Assembly: GCF_017592555.1 (NCBI RefSeq)
Contig: NZ_JAGFNS010000005.1
Location: 51,231-115,230, forward strand
DNA length: 64,000 nucleotides
Direction: 5' to 3'
Source: Actinoplanes flavus
GTDB lineage: Bacteria; Actinomycetota; Actinomycetes; Mycobacteriales; Micromonosporaceae
This document shows positions 16,589-26,512 of the stretch, piece by piece. The notes below the pieces were generated by a model. It saw only the letters and a program-made list of their open reading frames with translations. It was not told where the DNA came from and ran no database searches. How positions within the stretch are numbered: position 1 is the stretch's first letter; every line of letters starts with the position of its first letter. Made by a program: the position numbers and the translations under genes.

Positions 16589-17455
16589 GTGTCGGGTTCA
16601 TCGGCGGCGGGTTACCTGCTGAGCGCGGCTGCGGTGCTCGGCCTGGCAGGTGCGGGCGCCGCGGCGGACATCGCCGGCGTGATCGGTTCCCCACCACCGG
16701 CCGCCACGGCGACGGCTCGCGACGCGGCGCCGGCCGGCACGTCGTTCGTCACCGTGATCCGTCACGAGTCCACCCCCTCCCCGGATGCCGGACACGAGAA
16801 CGCCGGACCAGCGGATCCCGGCCCTGCAGCGTCGCGCCGGGCCGTCGCAGCGCCCTGTGCGGGCGGGCGGTGGCAGCGCGCCATCGAGGAGAACCTTGCG
16901 CAACTGGGTTCGATCGGCGCGGTGAGCGTCGACGGCCTGCAGTCACCGGCGGACTGCGCCGCCATCCGTGGCTTCCAGCAACGGTTCGGTATCGAACCCG
17001 CCGCCGGGCAGGCCGACGCGACGACCGCTGATGTCGCCCGCCGGATCGCCACGAGTTCCCAACCGGCGAATCTGGCTCGCTGCGCCACCGGTCAGGGGGT
17101 CACCGCCTGCGTCGATCTCACGTTGCAGACCGCATGGGTGATGCGCGACGGCGCCGTCGTGGCGGGGCCGACGGTCGCGCGGACCGGCTTCGCCGGCCAC
17201 GCGACCCCGGCCGGTACCTACCGGATCAACAAGCGCGCCGAGAAGGAATGGTCGGATCCGTACGAGGTGTGGCTGCCGTACTGGCAGCGATTCATCGGCG
17301 GCATCGGTTTCCACGAGACGACCACGTATCTACACGACACCGCCCGCGGCTCGCACGGCTGCGTCAATCTGCTGCACCGTGACGCTGTGGCCATGTGGGA
17401 CCACCTGGAGACCGGTGCCCGGGTGCATACCTTCGGGCGCCGTCCCGGGACCTGA
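16589..17455 (+). CDS. L,D-transpeptidase with peptidoglycan-binding region
   Basis: 288 residues from GTG 16589 (GTG 16577 is possible but touches the ribosome site). A signal sequence (YLLSAAAVLGLAGAGAAAD) is followed by a Pro/Ala linker and a peptidoglycan-binding-like segment (VDGLQSPADCAAIRGFQQRF). The YkuD catalytic domain has IGFHETTTYL and the active-site SHGCVNL. It should form 3-3 cross-links or act on peptidoglycan outside the membrane. Two cysteine pairs outside the active site may form disulfides. Confidence 0.85.
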   Translation: MSGSSAAGYLLSAAAVLGLAGAGAAADIAGVIGSPPPAATATARDAAPAGTSFVTVIRHESTPSPDAGHENAGPADPGPAASRRAVAAPCAGGRWQRAIEENLAQLGSIGAVSVDGLQSPADCAAIRGFQQRFGIEPAAGQADATTADVARRIATSSQPANLARCATGQGVTACVDLTLQTAWVMRDGAVVAGPTVARTGFAGHATPAGTYRINKRAEKEWSDPYEVWLPYWQRFIGGIGFHETTTYLHDTARGSHGCVNLLHRDAVAMWDHLETGARVHTFGRRPGT

Positions 17456-17458
17456 CCT

Positions 17459-17490
17459 GCCCGGCCAGGCATCGAGTTCCCGGGCCGGGC
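17459..17490. terminator. Hairpin between convergent genes
   Basis: Stem GCCCGGCC (17459-17466) with GGCCGGGC (17483-17490) around a 16-base loop, between the L,D-transpeptidase and the convergent TetR gene. No T tract. Confidence 0.4.
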
Positions 17491-17502
17491 GCGAATATGG
17501 GG

Positions 17503-18102
17503 TCACCGCGGCGGTAGCAGCCCGGCCCAGGTGACCTCGAGCAGGCGCTCATGGCTGCCGGGTGACGGCAGCGCCGCCGCGGCGGCCAGCGCGTGCAGGC
17601 AGTAGGTGGCCAGTTCGTCGGTCGGTACGTCGGTGCGGGCGACACCCGCGTCGGCGGCACCGGCGATCACTGCGGTGACGAGCTCACGCAGCCGCTGGTG
17701 AGCTGCCGGCATGTGCGAAGCCTGATGCAGCGCTGTCGCGAGCTGCGCGGCCGGCCCGCCGCCGTGGTTGCCGTGCCCGGTATGCGTGCCGGTGCTGGAC
17801 AGCCGTAGATAGGTGGACAGCACGGTGCGCAGCCGTTCGCCCGGATCCTGGTGCTGGGCGGCGACGCTGGTGAGGTGGTCGAGGTGGGCGGTGACCTGAC
17901 GCTCGTGCCAGGCGGCCACGATGGCCTGCACGTCGGGGAAGTATTTGTACAGGGTGGCCCGGCCGATGCCGACGTGCGCGGCGATCTGCGACATGTTCAC
18001 CGCCAGCCCGTGTTCGGCGATGAGCGCGGCGGTGGCGTCCAGGATGGCGGCGTGCACGGTGTGGCGGTGTTGTTCGACGGTCGAGTTCCACAACTTCGGC
18101 AC
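17503..18102 (-). CDS. TetR-family regulator
   Basis: 199 residues from GTG 18102. The protein then begins VPKLWNST, as relatives commonly do; an earlier in-frame start at 18126 is possible. The DNA-binding domain includes LAVNMSQIAAHVGIGRATLY. A His/Gly patch (GTHTGHGNHGG) sits in the ligand domain and might bind metal. In the divergent gap CACTCTGT occurs twice, at 18134 and 18153, 19 bases apart, as candidate operator half-sites. Confidence 0.82.
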   Translation of the reverse strand: MPKLWNSTVEQHRHTVHAAILDATAALIAEHGLAVNMSQIAAHVGIGRATLYKYFPDVQAIVAAWHERQVTAHLDHLTSVAAQHQDPGERLRTVLSTYLRLSSTGTHTGHGNHGGGPAAQLATALHQASHMPAAHQRLRELVTAVIAGAADAGVARTDVPTDELATYCLHALAAAAALPSPGSHERLLEVTWAGLLPPR

Positions 18103-18187
18103 CCCTGCATCGTACGCATTGCCCACCCCACGTCACTCTGTCACTATCAAAACACTCTGTATCGAAAAAGTTGGAGGTGGTGGAGTG

Positions 18188-18364
18188 ATGTCACGTCGAG
18201 AGCCGATCCCGGAGGAAGGCATGCCACGCTGGGTGAAGGGTTTCCTGGTCGTCGGCGCGCTCCTGCTCGTGCTGATCGTGGCGGCGGCGCTGACCGGGCA
18301 CGGCCCCGGCCGCCATCTGGGCTCCGAGTCGGTCCCGGCGGTCGTCCGCAGCGAGCGGGGATGA
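18188..18364 (+). CDS. Small single-span membrane protein
   Basis: 58 residues from ATG 18188, after a GGAGGTGGTGGAG stretch. One transmembrane helix (GFLVVGALLLVLIVAAAL) is followed by a short polar C-terminus (GHGPGRHLGSES). It overlaps the next gene by four bases and lies divergently to the TetR gene that probably controls both. Function unknown. Confidence 0.6.
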   Translation: MSRREPIPEEGMPRWVKGFLVVGALLLVLIVAAALTGHGPGRHLGSESVPAVVRSERG

Positions 18365-18876
18365 CGCTGCCCGTGGGGTGGCGCCGGGCGGGGCTGCTGG
18401 TGCACATCGCCGCGTCCGTCGGATGGCTCGGCGCCGTCGCGGCCTCGCTCGTGCTGGCCGGCCTGGCCGTCACCGCCGCCGACCCGCGCACGGTCAACGC
18501 CGTCTACCTGATCCTGGAGCTGCTCGGCTGGTACGTGCTGGTCCCGTTCGGGATCGCGAGTCTGATCACCGGGCTGGCCCAGTCCATGATCACGGTGTGG
18601 GGCCTGGTCCGGCACTACTGGGTGGTCGTCAAACTCGTGCTCACCGCGTTCGCCGTCGCCGTCCTGCTGCTGTACACGCGGACTCTCGACGCTCTCGCCG
18701 ATACCGCGCGCCTCGCCGCCGACGGTGGACCGCCGATGACCGCGACCGCGTCACCGCTGGTTCATGCGTCCGGTGCCGCGATCCTGCTGTTGATCGCATT
18801 GGCGCTCTCGGTGTACAAGCCCCGTGGGCTGACCCCGGCCGGACACCGCCGGCGCCGTTCCGCCGGGACCGGCTGA
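18361..18876 (+). CDS. Integral membrane protein, DUF2269-like
   Basis: 171 residues with four hydrophobic helices. The first includes GLLVHIAASVGWLGAVAASL, with a conserved His in the membrane, and further helices carry LVRHYWVVVKLVLTAF and VHASGAAILLLIALALSVYK. The arrangement resembles CopD/DUF2269-type proteins, in which intramembrane His may bind haem or metal. ATG 18361 overlaps the previous stop. TetR-controlled operon by position. Confidence 0.6.
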   Translation: MTLPVGWRRAGLLVHIAASVGWLGAVAASLVLAGLAVTAADPRTVNAVYLILELLGWYVLVPFGIASLITGLAQSMITVWGLVRHYWVVVKLVLTAFAVAVLLLYTRTLDALADTARLAADGGPPMTATASPLVHASGAAILLLIALALSVYKPRGLTPAGHRRRRSAGTG

Positions 18877-18936
18877 GGCGCGAAGAGTGGGGCATCGGTC
18901 CGGTCGTCGGCGACGGCCATCAGATCGCGCGCTACC

Positions 18937-19380
18937 GTGGACGCCGTGACGACGACAGCAGTGACAACGGTGGGCCGTACGGCCCGCCTTGCGCTGCTGC
19001 TGGCGACCGCACTCGGGCTGGCGCTCATGCACACCCTCGGCCACACCGGTGTCCGTGACGACCCGCACCCGGCGATCACCGGCATGAGCACGACTGCGGC
19101 GGGTGCCGCCGGGATGCTGTCCGCGGTGGCCACTGCGGTACAGCCGTGTCCGGACGGGCACTGCGACGGCCACGGCGGGCACGGCTCCGGCGCCTGGAGC
19201 GCCTGCCTGGCGATCCTCACCGGCCTTGCCGTGATCGTGATGCTGCTCTGGCTGCTCACCGTGGTCCGGGGCCACCGTCTGCTGCCCGTGCCCGCGGTGC
19301 TGCGGGCGATGTCCCCGCGGGCGCCGCCGGACCGCCCCACCGGGCTCACCCTCGCCTCGGCAGCGGTACTGCGCATATAG
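18937..19380 (+). CDS. His/Cys small membrane protein ending in LRI
   Basis: 147 residues from GTG 18937 (GTG 18946 also possible). Two hydrophobic helices flank a loop PCPDGHCDGHGGHGSG, a likely metal-binding site. The C-terminus is SAAVLRI. It shares the C-terminal LRI and the codons CGC ATA TAG with the proteins at 8996 and 40328, though the rest is diverged. It immediately precedes a DUF305 lipoprotein. Copper or other metal handling at the membrane is inferred. Confidence 0.65.
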   Translation: MDAVTTTAVTTVGRTARLALLLATALGLALMHTLGHTGVRDDPHPAITGMSTTAAGAAGMLSAVATAVQPCPDGHCDGHGGHGSGAWSACLAILTGLAVIVMLLWLLTVVRGHRLLPVPAVLRAMSPRAPPDRPTGLTLASAAVLRI

Positions 19381-19462
19381 CAACGCCACCTCCACGACCG
19401 GCTACCGGTCGTGTCGAGGCGTTCGCGCGTACCTACCTCCTGCCGAAAGGTCATGAACCGCA

Positions 19463-20113
19463 ATGATGCGTACTTCCCGCCTGCCCGCCACCGTGCTGCG
19501 CCGCGGCCTGCTCGCCGGCGCCGCCGTCACCGCCACCCTCGTGCTGTCGGCCTGCGGCGGCAGCGACCACTCGTCGTCCGGCACTGGCATGAACCACGGC
19601 GCCACCACCGCCGCGTCGCCGGCCGCGTCGGCGGTCGGCACGTTCAACGACGCCGACGTCACGTTCGCCCAGGCGATGATCCCGCACCACCAGCAGGCCG
19701 TGCAGATGGCCGATATGGCCGACGGCCGCGCCGCCGACGCCGAGGTCAAAGCACTCGCCGGCAAGATCCAGGCCGCGCAGCAGCCCGAGATCGACACCAT
19801 GACCGGCTGGCTGACCGCCTGGGGCAAACCCGCCCCCGCACCGCACATGAGCAAGGGCTCCGGCATGGGCCACGGCTCGATGCCCGGCATGATGACCGAC
19901 GCCGACATGAAAAAGCTCATGGACGCCAAGGGCGCGGCGTTCGACAAGCAGTTCCTGACCATGATGATCGGCCACCACGAGGGCGCGATCGAGATGGCCC
20001 AGACCGAGGTGGCGCAGGGCTCCAACCCGGAGGCCAAGGCCCTCGCCCAGAAGATCATCACCGATCAGCAGGCCGAGATCGCCACGATGAATACCATTCT
20101 CGAACGTCTCTGA
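19463..20113 (+). CDS. DUF305 lipoprotein
   Basis: 216 residues from ATG 19463. A lipoprotein signal ends at the lipobox LSAC. Two repeats of the DUF305 helix pair follow: FAQAMIPHHQQAVQMADMA and FLTMMIGHHEGAIEMAQTE, each with the HH-xx-A motif. Met/His-rich linkers (SGMGHGSMPGMM) suggest copper binding. DUF305 proteins have a ferritin-like helical fold and are often found in copper loci. It would face outward on the membrane. Confidence 0.9.
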   Translation: MMRTSRLPATVLRRGLLAGAAVTATLVLSACGGSDHSSSGTGMNHGATTAASPAASAVGTFNDADVTFAQAMIPHHQQAVQMADMADGRAADAEVKALAGKIQAAQQPEIDTMTGWLTAWGKPAPAPHMSKGSGMGHGSMPGMMTDADMKKLMDAKGAAFDKQFLTMMIGHHEGAIEMAQTEVAQGSNPEAKALAQKIITDQQAEIATMNTILERL

Positions 20114-20344
20114 TCACGTCGATCCGGGGGGGGGGCCGGGGGGGGGCGCCAGGGCGCCCCCCCCCCCCCCGGGGGGGGGGGGGGGGGCCGGGGGGGGGCC
20201 CCCCCCCCCCCCCCCCGGCCCGCGTTCGGGGTCGCACACGGTGTGCGGGAGACGGCGTGGCGATTCCGCGAAACCCGGCGGAACGAAACGAGTCTTTGGT
20301 ACTTTTGCCGCTCGGCTTTCTTGGAATGCTGAGCGGGAAGGGCC
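20114..20344. other. Gap dominated by poly-G/poly-C tract
   Basis: 20126-20222 consists almost only of long runs of G and C with one A. No gene. It may be a strong hairpin or an assembly artefact. The remaining ~120 bases lead to the next gene and show nothing clear. Confidence 0.6.
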
Positions 20345-20719
20345 ATGTTCCAGCTGATCGTGCGGATGACCACCATGGCGTTGCTGCTGCTCTGCGGCGT
20401 CATGCTGCATCACGTGCCGCAGCATGCGCACCACGGCCATCCTCCGACCGCAGCAGGCCCGACAGCGGTCGTCTCCGCATCGGGTCAGGACGCCGAGTGC
20501 ACCGCGGTAACGGCGGACCAACAGCACCTCGCGCATCCCTGCACCCCGATGGCGCTGCTACAACAAACCTCCATCGACGATGTCGATCTGCCGCCGGCCC
20601 CGGCGCCGCCCACCGCCGACGACGCCCTCACCGCTGCCGCCGCTGCGGCTGACGCGGCCCATCCTCCCGGCAGACAACGGCACACCGTGCTGTCGCTGAC
20701 GAGCGTGTACCGGAGCTGA
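20345..20719 (+). CDS. Small exported His-containing protein
   Basis: 124 residues from ATG 20345. It begins with a signal-anchor ([16 protein letters not shown]) followed by QHAHHGHPP, then a Pro/Ala-rich middle with two cysteines and an end SLTSVYRS. Size and layout resemble the LRI-ending proteins, but it ends in YRS and its stop is TGA. Probably a distant relative; function unknown. Confidence 0.55.
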   Translation: MFQLIVRMTTMALLLLCGVMLHHVPQHAHHGHPPTAAGPTAVVSASGQDAECTAVTADQQHLAHPCTPMALLQQTSIDDVDLPPAPAPPTADDALTAAAAAADAAHPPGRQRHTVLSLTSVYRS

Positions 20720-20879
20720 CAGGTCCCGCACACCGCCGCCCCGTGCCCGACCCTGCCGCTGCGCAGGATCCGGCTTCGGTCGGCGACGTGCCTTCGTGAC
20801 CTCTGCTCACCTCCGCACCCGACGTCTGCTCGCCGTGGACGCCGGGCGGCGGACCACGTCTGCGAAAGCGGCTACGCAC

Positions 20880-21992
20880 ATGATCGACGTGACGTTTCCC
20901 CGGCTCCAGCGCCGGCCACTTCCCGCCCAACTCGTCTCCGCCTCCACCTGCCACCATCTCGACCAGCTCGTCGGCAACACCCCCGTCCTCTGGACGCCGG
21001 ATATCACCGCCACCACCGACCGTGGGTTCTGGGCCAAACTCGAAGGCCACAACCCAGGCGGCATCAAAGACCGGCCCGGCCTGCACCTGATCCAGCGCGC
21101 CCGCGAACGCGGCGACCTGCCCGACGGCGCACCGATCGTGGAGTCCACCTCCGGCACCCTCGGCCTCGGCCTGGCCCTGGCCGGACTGATCCACGGCCAT
21201 CCGGTCACCCTGGTCACCGACCCCGGCATGGAACCACCACTGAGAAACCTTTTGACCGCCTACGGCGCCCGCATCGACCTGGTCGACACCGCGCACCCGA
21301 CAGGCGGCTGGCAACAGGCCCGCCGCGACCGCGTCAACCAGCTCCTGGACGAGCAGGGCGGGTTCTGCCCGGACCAGTACAACAACCCCGACAACATCGA
21401 CGCCTACCAGAGCCTCGCCCTGGAGCTGGCCGCACAGCTCGGCCGCATCGACGTGCTGGTCTGCAGCGTCGGCACCGGCGGGCACAGCGCCGGCACCGCC
21501 CGGGTGCTGCGCGAGTTCTTCCCCGACCTGCGCCTGGTCGGCGTCGACGCGTGCGGCTCCACCATCTTCGGCCAGCCCGCCCGGACCCGGCTCATGCGCG
21601 GGCTCGGCAGCAGCATCCACCCCCGCAACGTCGACTACCCGGCCTTCGACGAAGTCCACTGGGTCGCCGCCCCGGAGTCGGTGTGGGCCTGCCGACGCCT
21701 GGCCGCCGCCAGCTATGTCAGCGGCGGGTGGAGCGTCGGCGCGGTCGCCCTGGTCGCCTCCTGGCTGTCGCGGACCCTGCCCGACGACACCCGCATCGCC
21801 GCGATCTTCCCCGACGGGCCGCACCGCTACGCCGACACCGTCTACAGCGACGACTACTGCCGTCACCACAACCTGCTCGGATCGGCTCCGGCTGCCGACC
21901 CCGACGAGATCAGTCATCCGCACGAGCGGGAGGTGCGGCGCTGGACGCGCTGCACCCGGGTGATCGACCCCACCATCGAGGGCACCCCGTGA
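20880..21992 (+). CDS. PLP-dependent cysteine synthase-like enzyme
   Basis: 370 residues from ATG 20880 (GTG 20796 would add 28). This is fold-type II PLP enzyme: [16 protein letters not shown] with the cofactor lysine, the phosphate loop [14 protein letters not shown], and [13 protein letters not shown]. The C-terminus is longer than in housekeeping CysK, as in the specialised cysteine-synthase family. The next gene, an MFS exporter, overlaps by four bases. Inferred role: making a small amino acid product that the exporter moves, or consuming sulfide. The substrate is not determined. Confidence 0.8.
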   Translation: MIDVTFPRLQRRPLPAQLVSASTCHHLDQLVGNTPVLWTPDITATTDRGFWAKLEGHNPGGIKDRPGLHLIQRARERGDLPDGAPIVESTSGTLGLGLALAGLIHGHPVTLVTDPGMEPPLRNLLTAYGARIDLVDTAHPTGGWQQARRDRVNQLLDEQGGFCPDQYNNPDNIDAYQSLALELAAQLGRIDVLVCSVGTGGHSAGTARVLREFFPDLRLVGVDACGSTIFGQPARTRLMRGLGSSIHPRNVDYPAFDEVHWVAAPESVWACRRLAAASYVSGGWSVGAVALVASWLSRTLPDDTRIAAIFPDGPHRYADTVYSDDYCRHHNLLGSAPAADPDEISHPHEREVRRWTRCTRVIDPTIEGTP

Positions 21993-23278
21993 CCGGCACC
22001 CTGGGCCAGGTCCGGTCCTTCAACCGGCCGGTGCAACTGCTGCTGGTCAACCAGCTGACCATCAACATCGGCTTCTATATGCTCATGCCCTACCTGGCGG
22101 GCTACCTCACCGGCGACCTGGCCATGGCCGCCTGGGCGGTCGGTCTGATCCTGGGCGTGCGCAACCTCAGCCAGCAGGGCATGTTCCTGCTCGGTGGCAC
22201 CCTCGCCGACCGGTACGGCTACAAACCGCTGATCCTGGCCGGCCTCGGCCTGCGCGTGGCCGGGTTCGCCCTGCTCGGCTTCGCAACGAGCCTGCCCGTG
22301 CTCATCGCCGCGTCGGTGCTGACCGGGCTGGCCGGAGCGTTGTTCAACCCTGCGGTCCGCGCGTATCTGGCCGCCGAATCAGGCGAACGCAAGACCGAGG
22401 CGTTCGCCGTGTTCAACGTCTTCTACCAGGCCGGCATCCTCGCCGGGCCCCTGATCGGTCTCGCCCTGCTGACCGCATCGTTCCGGTGGGTCTGTGCGGT
22501 CGCGGCGCTGCTGTTCCTGCTGCTGATGATCGCCCAGGCCCGGGCACTGCCCGCCAGACACGCCCCGGCCGGCCCGGACGACCGCGGCGCTGCGGCGGAT
22601 TGGCGGCAGGTGCTGCGCCACCGCGGCTTCCTGCTGTTCTCCACCGCGATGATCGGCTCCTACGTGCTGAACTTCCAGGTCTACCTCGGCCTGCCGATCG
22701 AGGTCCGCCGGGCGACGGGCTCGGAGACTCCGGTGGCGATCCTGTTCGCCGTCTCCGGCCTGCTCACCGTGGCCGGGCAGGTCCGTGTCACCGCCTGGGC
22801 CAAACGCCGCTGGAGCCCACCACAGGCCATCGTCCGTGGCCTGGCATTGATGGCCGTCGCGTTCCTGCCGCTCGCCGCCACCGCCGCGATCAGCCCAGCG
22901 ATCGGCGCGGGCCCGTGGCGCACGGCACTGGCGCTGACGCCGGCGTTGGTGAGCACGGTGCTGCTGACGGTCGCGACGATGATCGTGTACCCGTTCGAGA
23001 TGGCCACCATCGTCGAGTTCGCCGGACAGCGCCTGGTCGGCACCTATTACGGCCTGTACAACACCCTCGCCGGTGTCGGCATCGCCGCCGGGAATCTGCT
23101 GACCGGGGCGGCCCTCGACACCGCCGTGACGTTGGGGTGGCCGGCGCTGCCGTGGCTGCTGCTGACCGTCACCGGATTGCTGGGTACCGCGGCGGTCGGC
23201 TACCTGTCCCATGCCGGACTGTTGACGACCACGACGGGCGCGGCGGCCGGCGACCGGCGCAGGACCGCGAAGGCGTAA
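21989..23278 (+). CDS. MFS transporter coupled to PLP enzyme
   Basis: 429 residues from GTG 21989 (GTGA overlap). Twelve-helix MFS protein with the loop signature [13 protein letters not shown] between helices 2 and 3. The second-half signature is weak ([11 protein letters not shown]). Tight coupling with a cysteine-synthase-like enzyme makes it the probable exporter of that enzyme's product. The C-terminus is a short basic tail. Confidence 0.82.
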   Translation: MTGTLGQVRSFNRPVQLLLVNQLTINIGFYMLMPYLAGYLTGDLAMAAWAVGLILGVRNLSQQGMFLLGGTLADRYGYKPLILAGLGLRVAGFALLGFATSLPVLIAASVLTGLAGALFNPAVRAYLAAESGERKTEAFAVFNVFYQAGILAGPLIGLALLTASFRWVCAVAALLFLLLMIAQARALPARHAPAGPDDRGAAADWRQVLRHRGFLLFSTAMIGSYVLNFQVYLGLPIEVRRATGSETPVAILFAVSGLLTVAGQVRVTAWAKRRWSPPQAIVRGLALMAVAFLPLAATAAISPAIGAGPWRTALALTPALVSTVLLTVATMIVYPFEMATIVEFAGQRLVGTYYGLYNTLAGVGIAAGNLLTGAALDTAVTLGWPALPWLLLTVTGLLGTAAVGYLSHAGLLTTTTGAAAGDRRRTAKA

Positions 23279-23437
23279 CCCTTCGATCGCCGCGGTCTCG
23301 GGTGGCGATGACGGCAGTGCGGGCCGGTTTGGAAGATGTGTGGAACTTTCCCGGGCCGGGTGACGACTTACCGATGCCGACCGGTGACCCCGTACGGTCT
23401 GCTTGTCGTCAGTGGTTGAGGTGGAGGTCCGGGCGCG

Positions 23438-24142
23438 ATGGCGTTAGGCAAGCGTACGGTCGGTGCCCTGCCGACAGGGGTGGCGGCGGCCGCGCTGCTC
23501 GGAGCTCCGGCCTTCGCCCACGTGGAGGTGGAGGCCGACAAGGCGCAGGCCGGCGCCACCAACGTCACGCTGACCTTCCACGGCGAAGCCGAATCACAGA
23601 GCGCCGGCATCGTGTCGGAGCGGGTGGTGCTGCCGCAGGGCATCGCGCCGACTGACGTGACCTTGGTAAAGGCCCCCCGGGGCTGGACGTTCACCAGCAG
23701 CGCCGACGGGTTCACCATCGCCGGCCCGGCGCTGAAGGTGGGCCAAGACGCCGAATTCGCCGTCAAGGTGACGCAGCTGCCCACCGACGCCACCACGCTG
23801 TCGTTCAAGACGGTGGAGACCTACAGCGACGGCAAGGTGTCGCGTTGGATCGACCTACCTGAACAGGGCCAGCCCGAACCCGAGAGCCCCGCACCCACCA
23901 TCAACCTCAAGCCCGCCGCCGCCAGCGCCGGTATCACGTCCACCAGCGCCCCGGGCGCCGCCGCGTCACCTGTCACCTCGGCGGCCACCCCGGCCACCAG
24001 TGCGGCGGCCGTGCCTGCCGCCGGCACCACCGGTTCCGGCGGCTCGAGCGTGGCCTGGTGGATCGCCCTGGCTGTGGCGGTCATCGCCGGCGCTGGTGGC
24101 CTGCTGCTCTGGCGACAGCGCAGCGGCAACCAGGCTCAGTGA
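23438..24142 (+). CDS. YcnI-like (DUF1775) copper-associated membrane protein
   Basis: 234 residues from ATG 23438. The signal peptide ends APAFA-HVEVEADKAQAG, leaving a His at the mature N-terminus, the copper ligand known from YcnI. A beta-sandwich domain with RGWTFTSSADGFTIAG and SRWIDLPEQG follows, then an Ala/Thr/Pro linker and a C-terminal transmembrane helix. Expected role: binding copper outside the membrane. It heads the copper gene run to 28777. Confidence 0.85.
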   Translation: MALGKRTVGALPTGVAAAALLGAPAFAHVEVEADKAQAGATNVTLTFHGEAESQSAGIVSERVVLPQGIAPTDVTLVKAPRGWTFTSSADGFTIAGPALKVGQDAEFAVKVTQLPTDATTLSFKTVETYSDGKVSRWIDLPEQGQPEPESPAPTINLKPAAASAGITSTSAPGAAASPVTSAATPATSAAAVPAAGTTGSGGSSVAWWIALAVAVIAGAGGLLLWRQRSGNQAQ

Positions 24143-24314
24143 CCTTCGCTGGGTGACGCTGCGTCAGCGGTCGGCGCTCCGCCGGCACGGCAAGGGTCAA
24201 CCGTCGGGCTTCTGCCTGCCAGGTCGCCGTCACGGAGGCGGCACGACGGCCCGTTCTGGTCCTGAACCGCGCCCGACCAACCGTGCAACTGACTACCGAT
24301 GGAGAATCGTCAGC

Positions 24315-24917
24315 ATGAAACGGCTCGTCGTTGTGGGTGCGGTGTTGGTTCTGACGATGGCCGGGTGCACCGGTACCGGCGGTTCTTCCCCCGTCGCCGG
24401 ACCGGCCAGCGCGACTGTGGCGTCGTCGTCGGCTGAGGCGCAGCCGCTGCTGGCGCGCTATGGCCTGTCGGGCAAGAGCACGGTGGAGGTCATCGATCAG
24501 CTCGACCGGTTAGACCTGCACCAGCGCCCCGCCGGGCTGAAGGCGTCCGTGCGGGCTGGCGAGCTGCTGATCTCCGACGGCGGGCAGGAGTACAGCCTGC
24601 CCATCCCCGCCGACCGGTTCTACCTGTCGGCCGGCCCGTACCTGCAGCAGACCCACGACTGTTTCTTCCACGCGCCCACCGGCTGCAAAGGCGAACTGGC
24701 CGGCAAGCAGGTCCAGGTCAAGATCGTGAACGACGCCGACGGCACGGTCCTGGTGGACGAGCCGCGAACCACCTTCGCCAACGGCTTCGTCGGATTCTGG
24801 CTGCCGCGCGACATCACCGCCACCCTGCGGATCACCTCTGACGGCAAGACCGCCGAGTCGAAGATCAGCACCGGCGCAGACGCCCCGACCTGCCTGACCA
24901 CGCTCCGGCTCGCCTGA
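24315..24917 (+). CDS. cueP: CueP-family copper-binding lipoprotein
   Basis: 200 residues from ATG 24315. The lipobox is TMAGC. The mature part matches the CueP family along its length: LARYGLSGKSTVEVIDQLDR, RPAGLKASVRAGELLISDGG, THDCFFHAPTGCKGEL, NGFVGFWLPRDI and the end PTCLTTLRLA. The three conserved cysteines are present. CueP is a periplasmic copper-binding protein in Salmonella; here it is a lipoprotein outside a monoderm membrane. Adjacent to YcnI-like and CopZ genes. Confidence 0.85.
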   Translation: MKRLVVVGAVLVLTMAGCTGTGGSSPVAGPASATVASSSAEAQPLLARYGLSGKSTVEVIDQLDRLDLHQRPAGLKASVRAGELLISDGGQEYSLPIPADRFYLSAGPYLQQTHDCFFHAPTGCKGELAGKQVQVKIVNDADGTVLVDEPRTTFANGFVGFWLPRDITATLRITSDGKTAESKISTGADAPTCLTTLRLA

Positions 24918-25248
24918 CCGGCACGTGGCCCGAGGCCGGCCTCGGACAACGTCCGCCCGCTGACCCGCCTCGCCGGCGAAAGTGTCGCCGACGCAGGCGA
25001 CCGACCTTTCGGGCGTCGACGCCATCCGGATCCGGTCCGTGCGGCGTGCCCGTCGACGCGTTCGGCCAGGCGGGCATGGATCGCCACCGTCGCCGACGAT
25101 GCGGACCCGGCTGACCATCGCGCCAACAGACGGTGGAACCGTACCGGTGCGCTGCCGGTTAGCCACCGGGCCGGCGGGAACCTCCATGAACGGGCACTTC
25201 GTGGTGCAACCGTCGTAAGCGTGCAGCGGGTCACCACCCCACCTCTTG

Positions 25249-25265
25249 ATACCCTAGGGGGGTAT
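25249..25265. promoter_or_regulatory. CsoR-type operator before copZ-copA operon
   Basis: ATACCCTAGGGGGGTAT, the reverse complement (one base different) of the box at 35536-35552. It lies 63 bases before the CopZ start. Copper-responsive control of 25328-28777 is inferred. Confidence 0.78.
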
Positions 25266-25327
25266 GGGTATGGTTGGTCGTGGGCGGTGACGTCCCGCCG
25301 CTCACCACCAACGGCAAGGAGATCGTG

Positions 25328-25534
25328 ATGGCTACCCAGACCTACACCGTCACCGGCATGACCTGCTCGCACTGCGTCAACTCCGTCAGCGCCGAAGTCG
25401 GCGCGATCCCCGGTGTCACCGACGTCCAGGTCGACCTCGCCTCCGGCACGGTCACCGTCACCAGTGACCAGCCCGTCGACGAGACCGCGGTGGCCGCGGC
25501 CGTCGACGAGGCCGGCTACGAACTCGCGAGGTAG
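25328..25534 (+). CDS. copZ: CopZ-like copper chaperone
   Basis: 68 residues from ATG 25328, six bases after AAGGAG. A single HMA domain: YTVTGMTCSHCVNSVSAEVG with the CxxC copper site at residues 13-16, and the final VDEAGYELAR. It should deliver Cu(I) to the CopA ATPase encoded in the same operon. A second HMA protein is at 34893. Confidence 0.93.
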   Translation: MATQTYTVTGMTCSHCVNSVSAEVGAIPGVTDVQVDLASGTVTVTSDQPVDETAVAAAVDEAGYELAR

Positions 25535-25536
25535 TC

Positions 25537-26502
25537 ATGAACACCGCCATCAAGCTGGGCGGCTTCGGGATCGCTCTGGCGGCCGTGTTCACGGCCGCCC
25601 TCGGCCTCGGCAGCCTCTTCCCGGCAGCCGCACCCACCACCCCGGCCGCCCACGACGGCGGCCACACCGGCACACCACCCGAGCAGAACACCCCGGCAGC
25701 GGTGCTGCCGGCCGGGCTGCAGATCAGCCAGGACGGCTACCGGCTCACCCCGCTCACCAGCAGCCTGTCGACCGGTGCACCGCAGCCGTTCCGGTTCCAG
25801 ATCACCGGGCCCGGCGGCCGGCTGGTCACCGATTACACGACCAGCCACGACAAGGACCTGCACCTGATCGTGGTCCGCCGGGACCTGTCCGGGTTCCAGC
25901 ATGTGCACCCCGAGCTCGGCAGCGACGGCACCTGGTCCATCCCCCTCGCCGTGGCCGCCGCCGGGCAGTACCGGGTCTTCGCCGACTTCCAGCCGGCCGG
26001 CCACGACGGTCTCACCCTCGGCGCCGACGTCCCCGCAGCCGGCGACTACCAGCCCGCGCCGCTACCGGCGACCGCCCGGACCGCGACGGTCGACGGCTAC
26101 ACGGTCACCCTCACCGGCGACCTCACGCCCGGCGCGTCGTCGAAGCTGACCCTGTCGGTCAGCAAGGACGGCGAGCCGGTCACCGACTTGCAGTCCTACC
26201 TCGGCGCGTACGGCCACCTGGTCGCGCTGCGCGACGGTGACCTGGCCTACCTGCACGTGCACCCGGACGGCGCCCCCGGCGACGGCCGCACCACGCCCGG
26301 CCCGGACGTCGCCTTCCACGCCGAGGTCCCGTCAACCGGCGCCTACCGGCTCTACCTGGACTTCCAGCACGACGGGAAGGTCCGTACCGCCGAGTTCACC
26401 GCCGTCGCCGGAACCGCCACCCCGCCGAGCCCCGCGCCGCCGGCCGCCTCCGCCGCGCCGAGCCCGTCCGGGCACGGCGCCGACGGCCACACCCACGACT
26501 AG
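25537..26502 (+). CDS. Exported His-rich copper-associated protein
   Basis: 321 residues starting two bases after copZ. A signal-anchor ([19 protein letters not shown]) precedes a His-containing linker. Two beta-rich repeats follow, each with an HxHP-like motif: [21 protein letters not shown] and [19 protein letters not shown]. The tail is Pro/Ala-rich and ends [10 protein letters not shown]. The duplicated HVHP segments are typical of putative metal-binding exported proteins between CopZ and CopA in actinobacteria. Function in copper capture is inferred. Confidence 0.75.
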   Translation: MNTAIKLGGFGIALAAVFTAALGLGSLFPAAAPTTPAAHDGGHTGTPPEQNTPAAVLPAGLQISQDGYRLTPLTSSLSTGAPQPFRFQITGPGGRLVTDYTTSHDKDLHLIVVRRDLSGFQHVHPELGSDGTWSIPLAVAAAGQYRVFADFQPAGHDGLTLGADVPAAGDYQPAPLPATARTATVDGYTVTLTGDLTPGASSKLTLSVSKDGEPVTDLQSYLGAYGHLVALRDGDLAYLHVHPDGAPGDGRTTPGPDVAFHAEVPSTGAYRLYLDFQHDGKVRTAEFTAVAGTATPPSPAPPAASAAPSPSGHGADGHTHD

Positions 26503-26512
26503 GAGGAGCGTC

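Noticed and set aside
18188..18876. Copper importer CopCD pair
   Set aside because: The first protein is only 58 residues with no CopC domain, and the second lacks the full CopD length.
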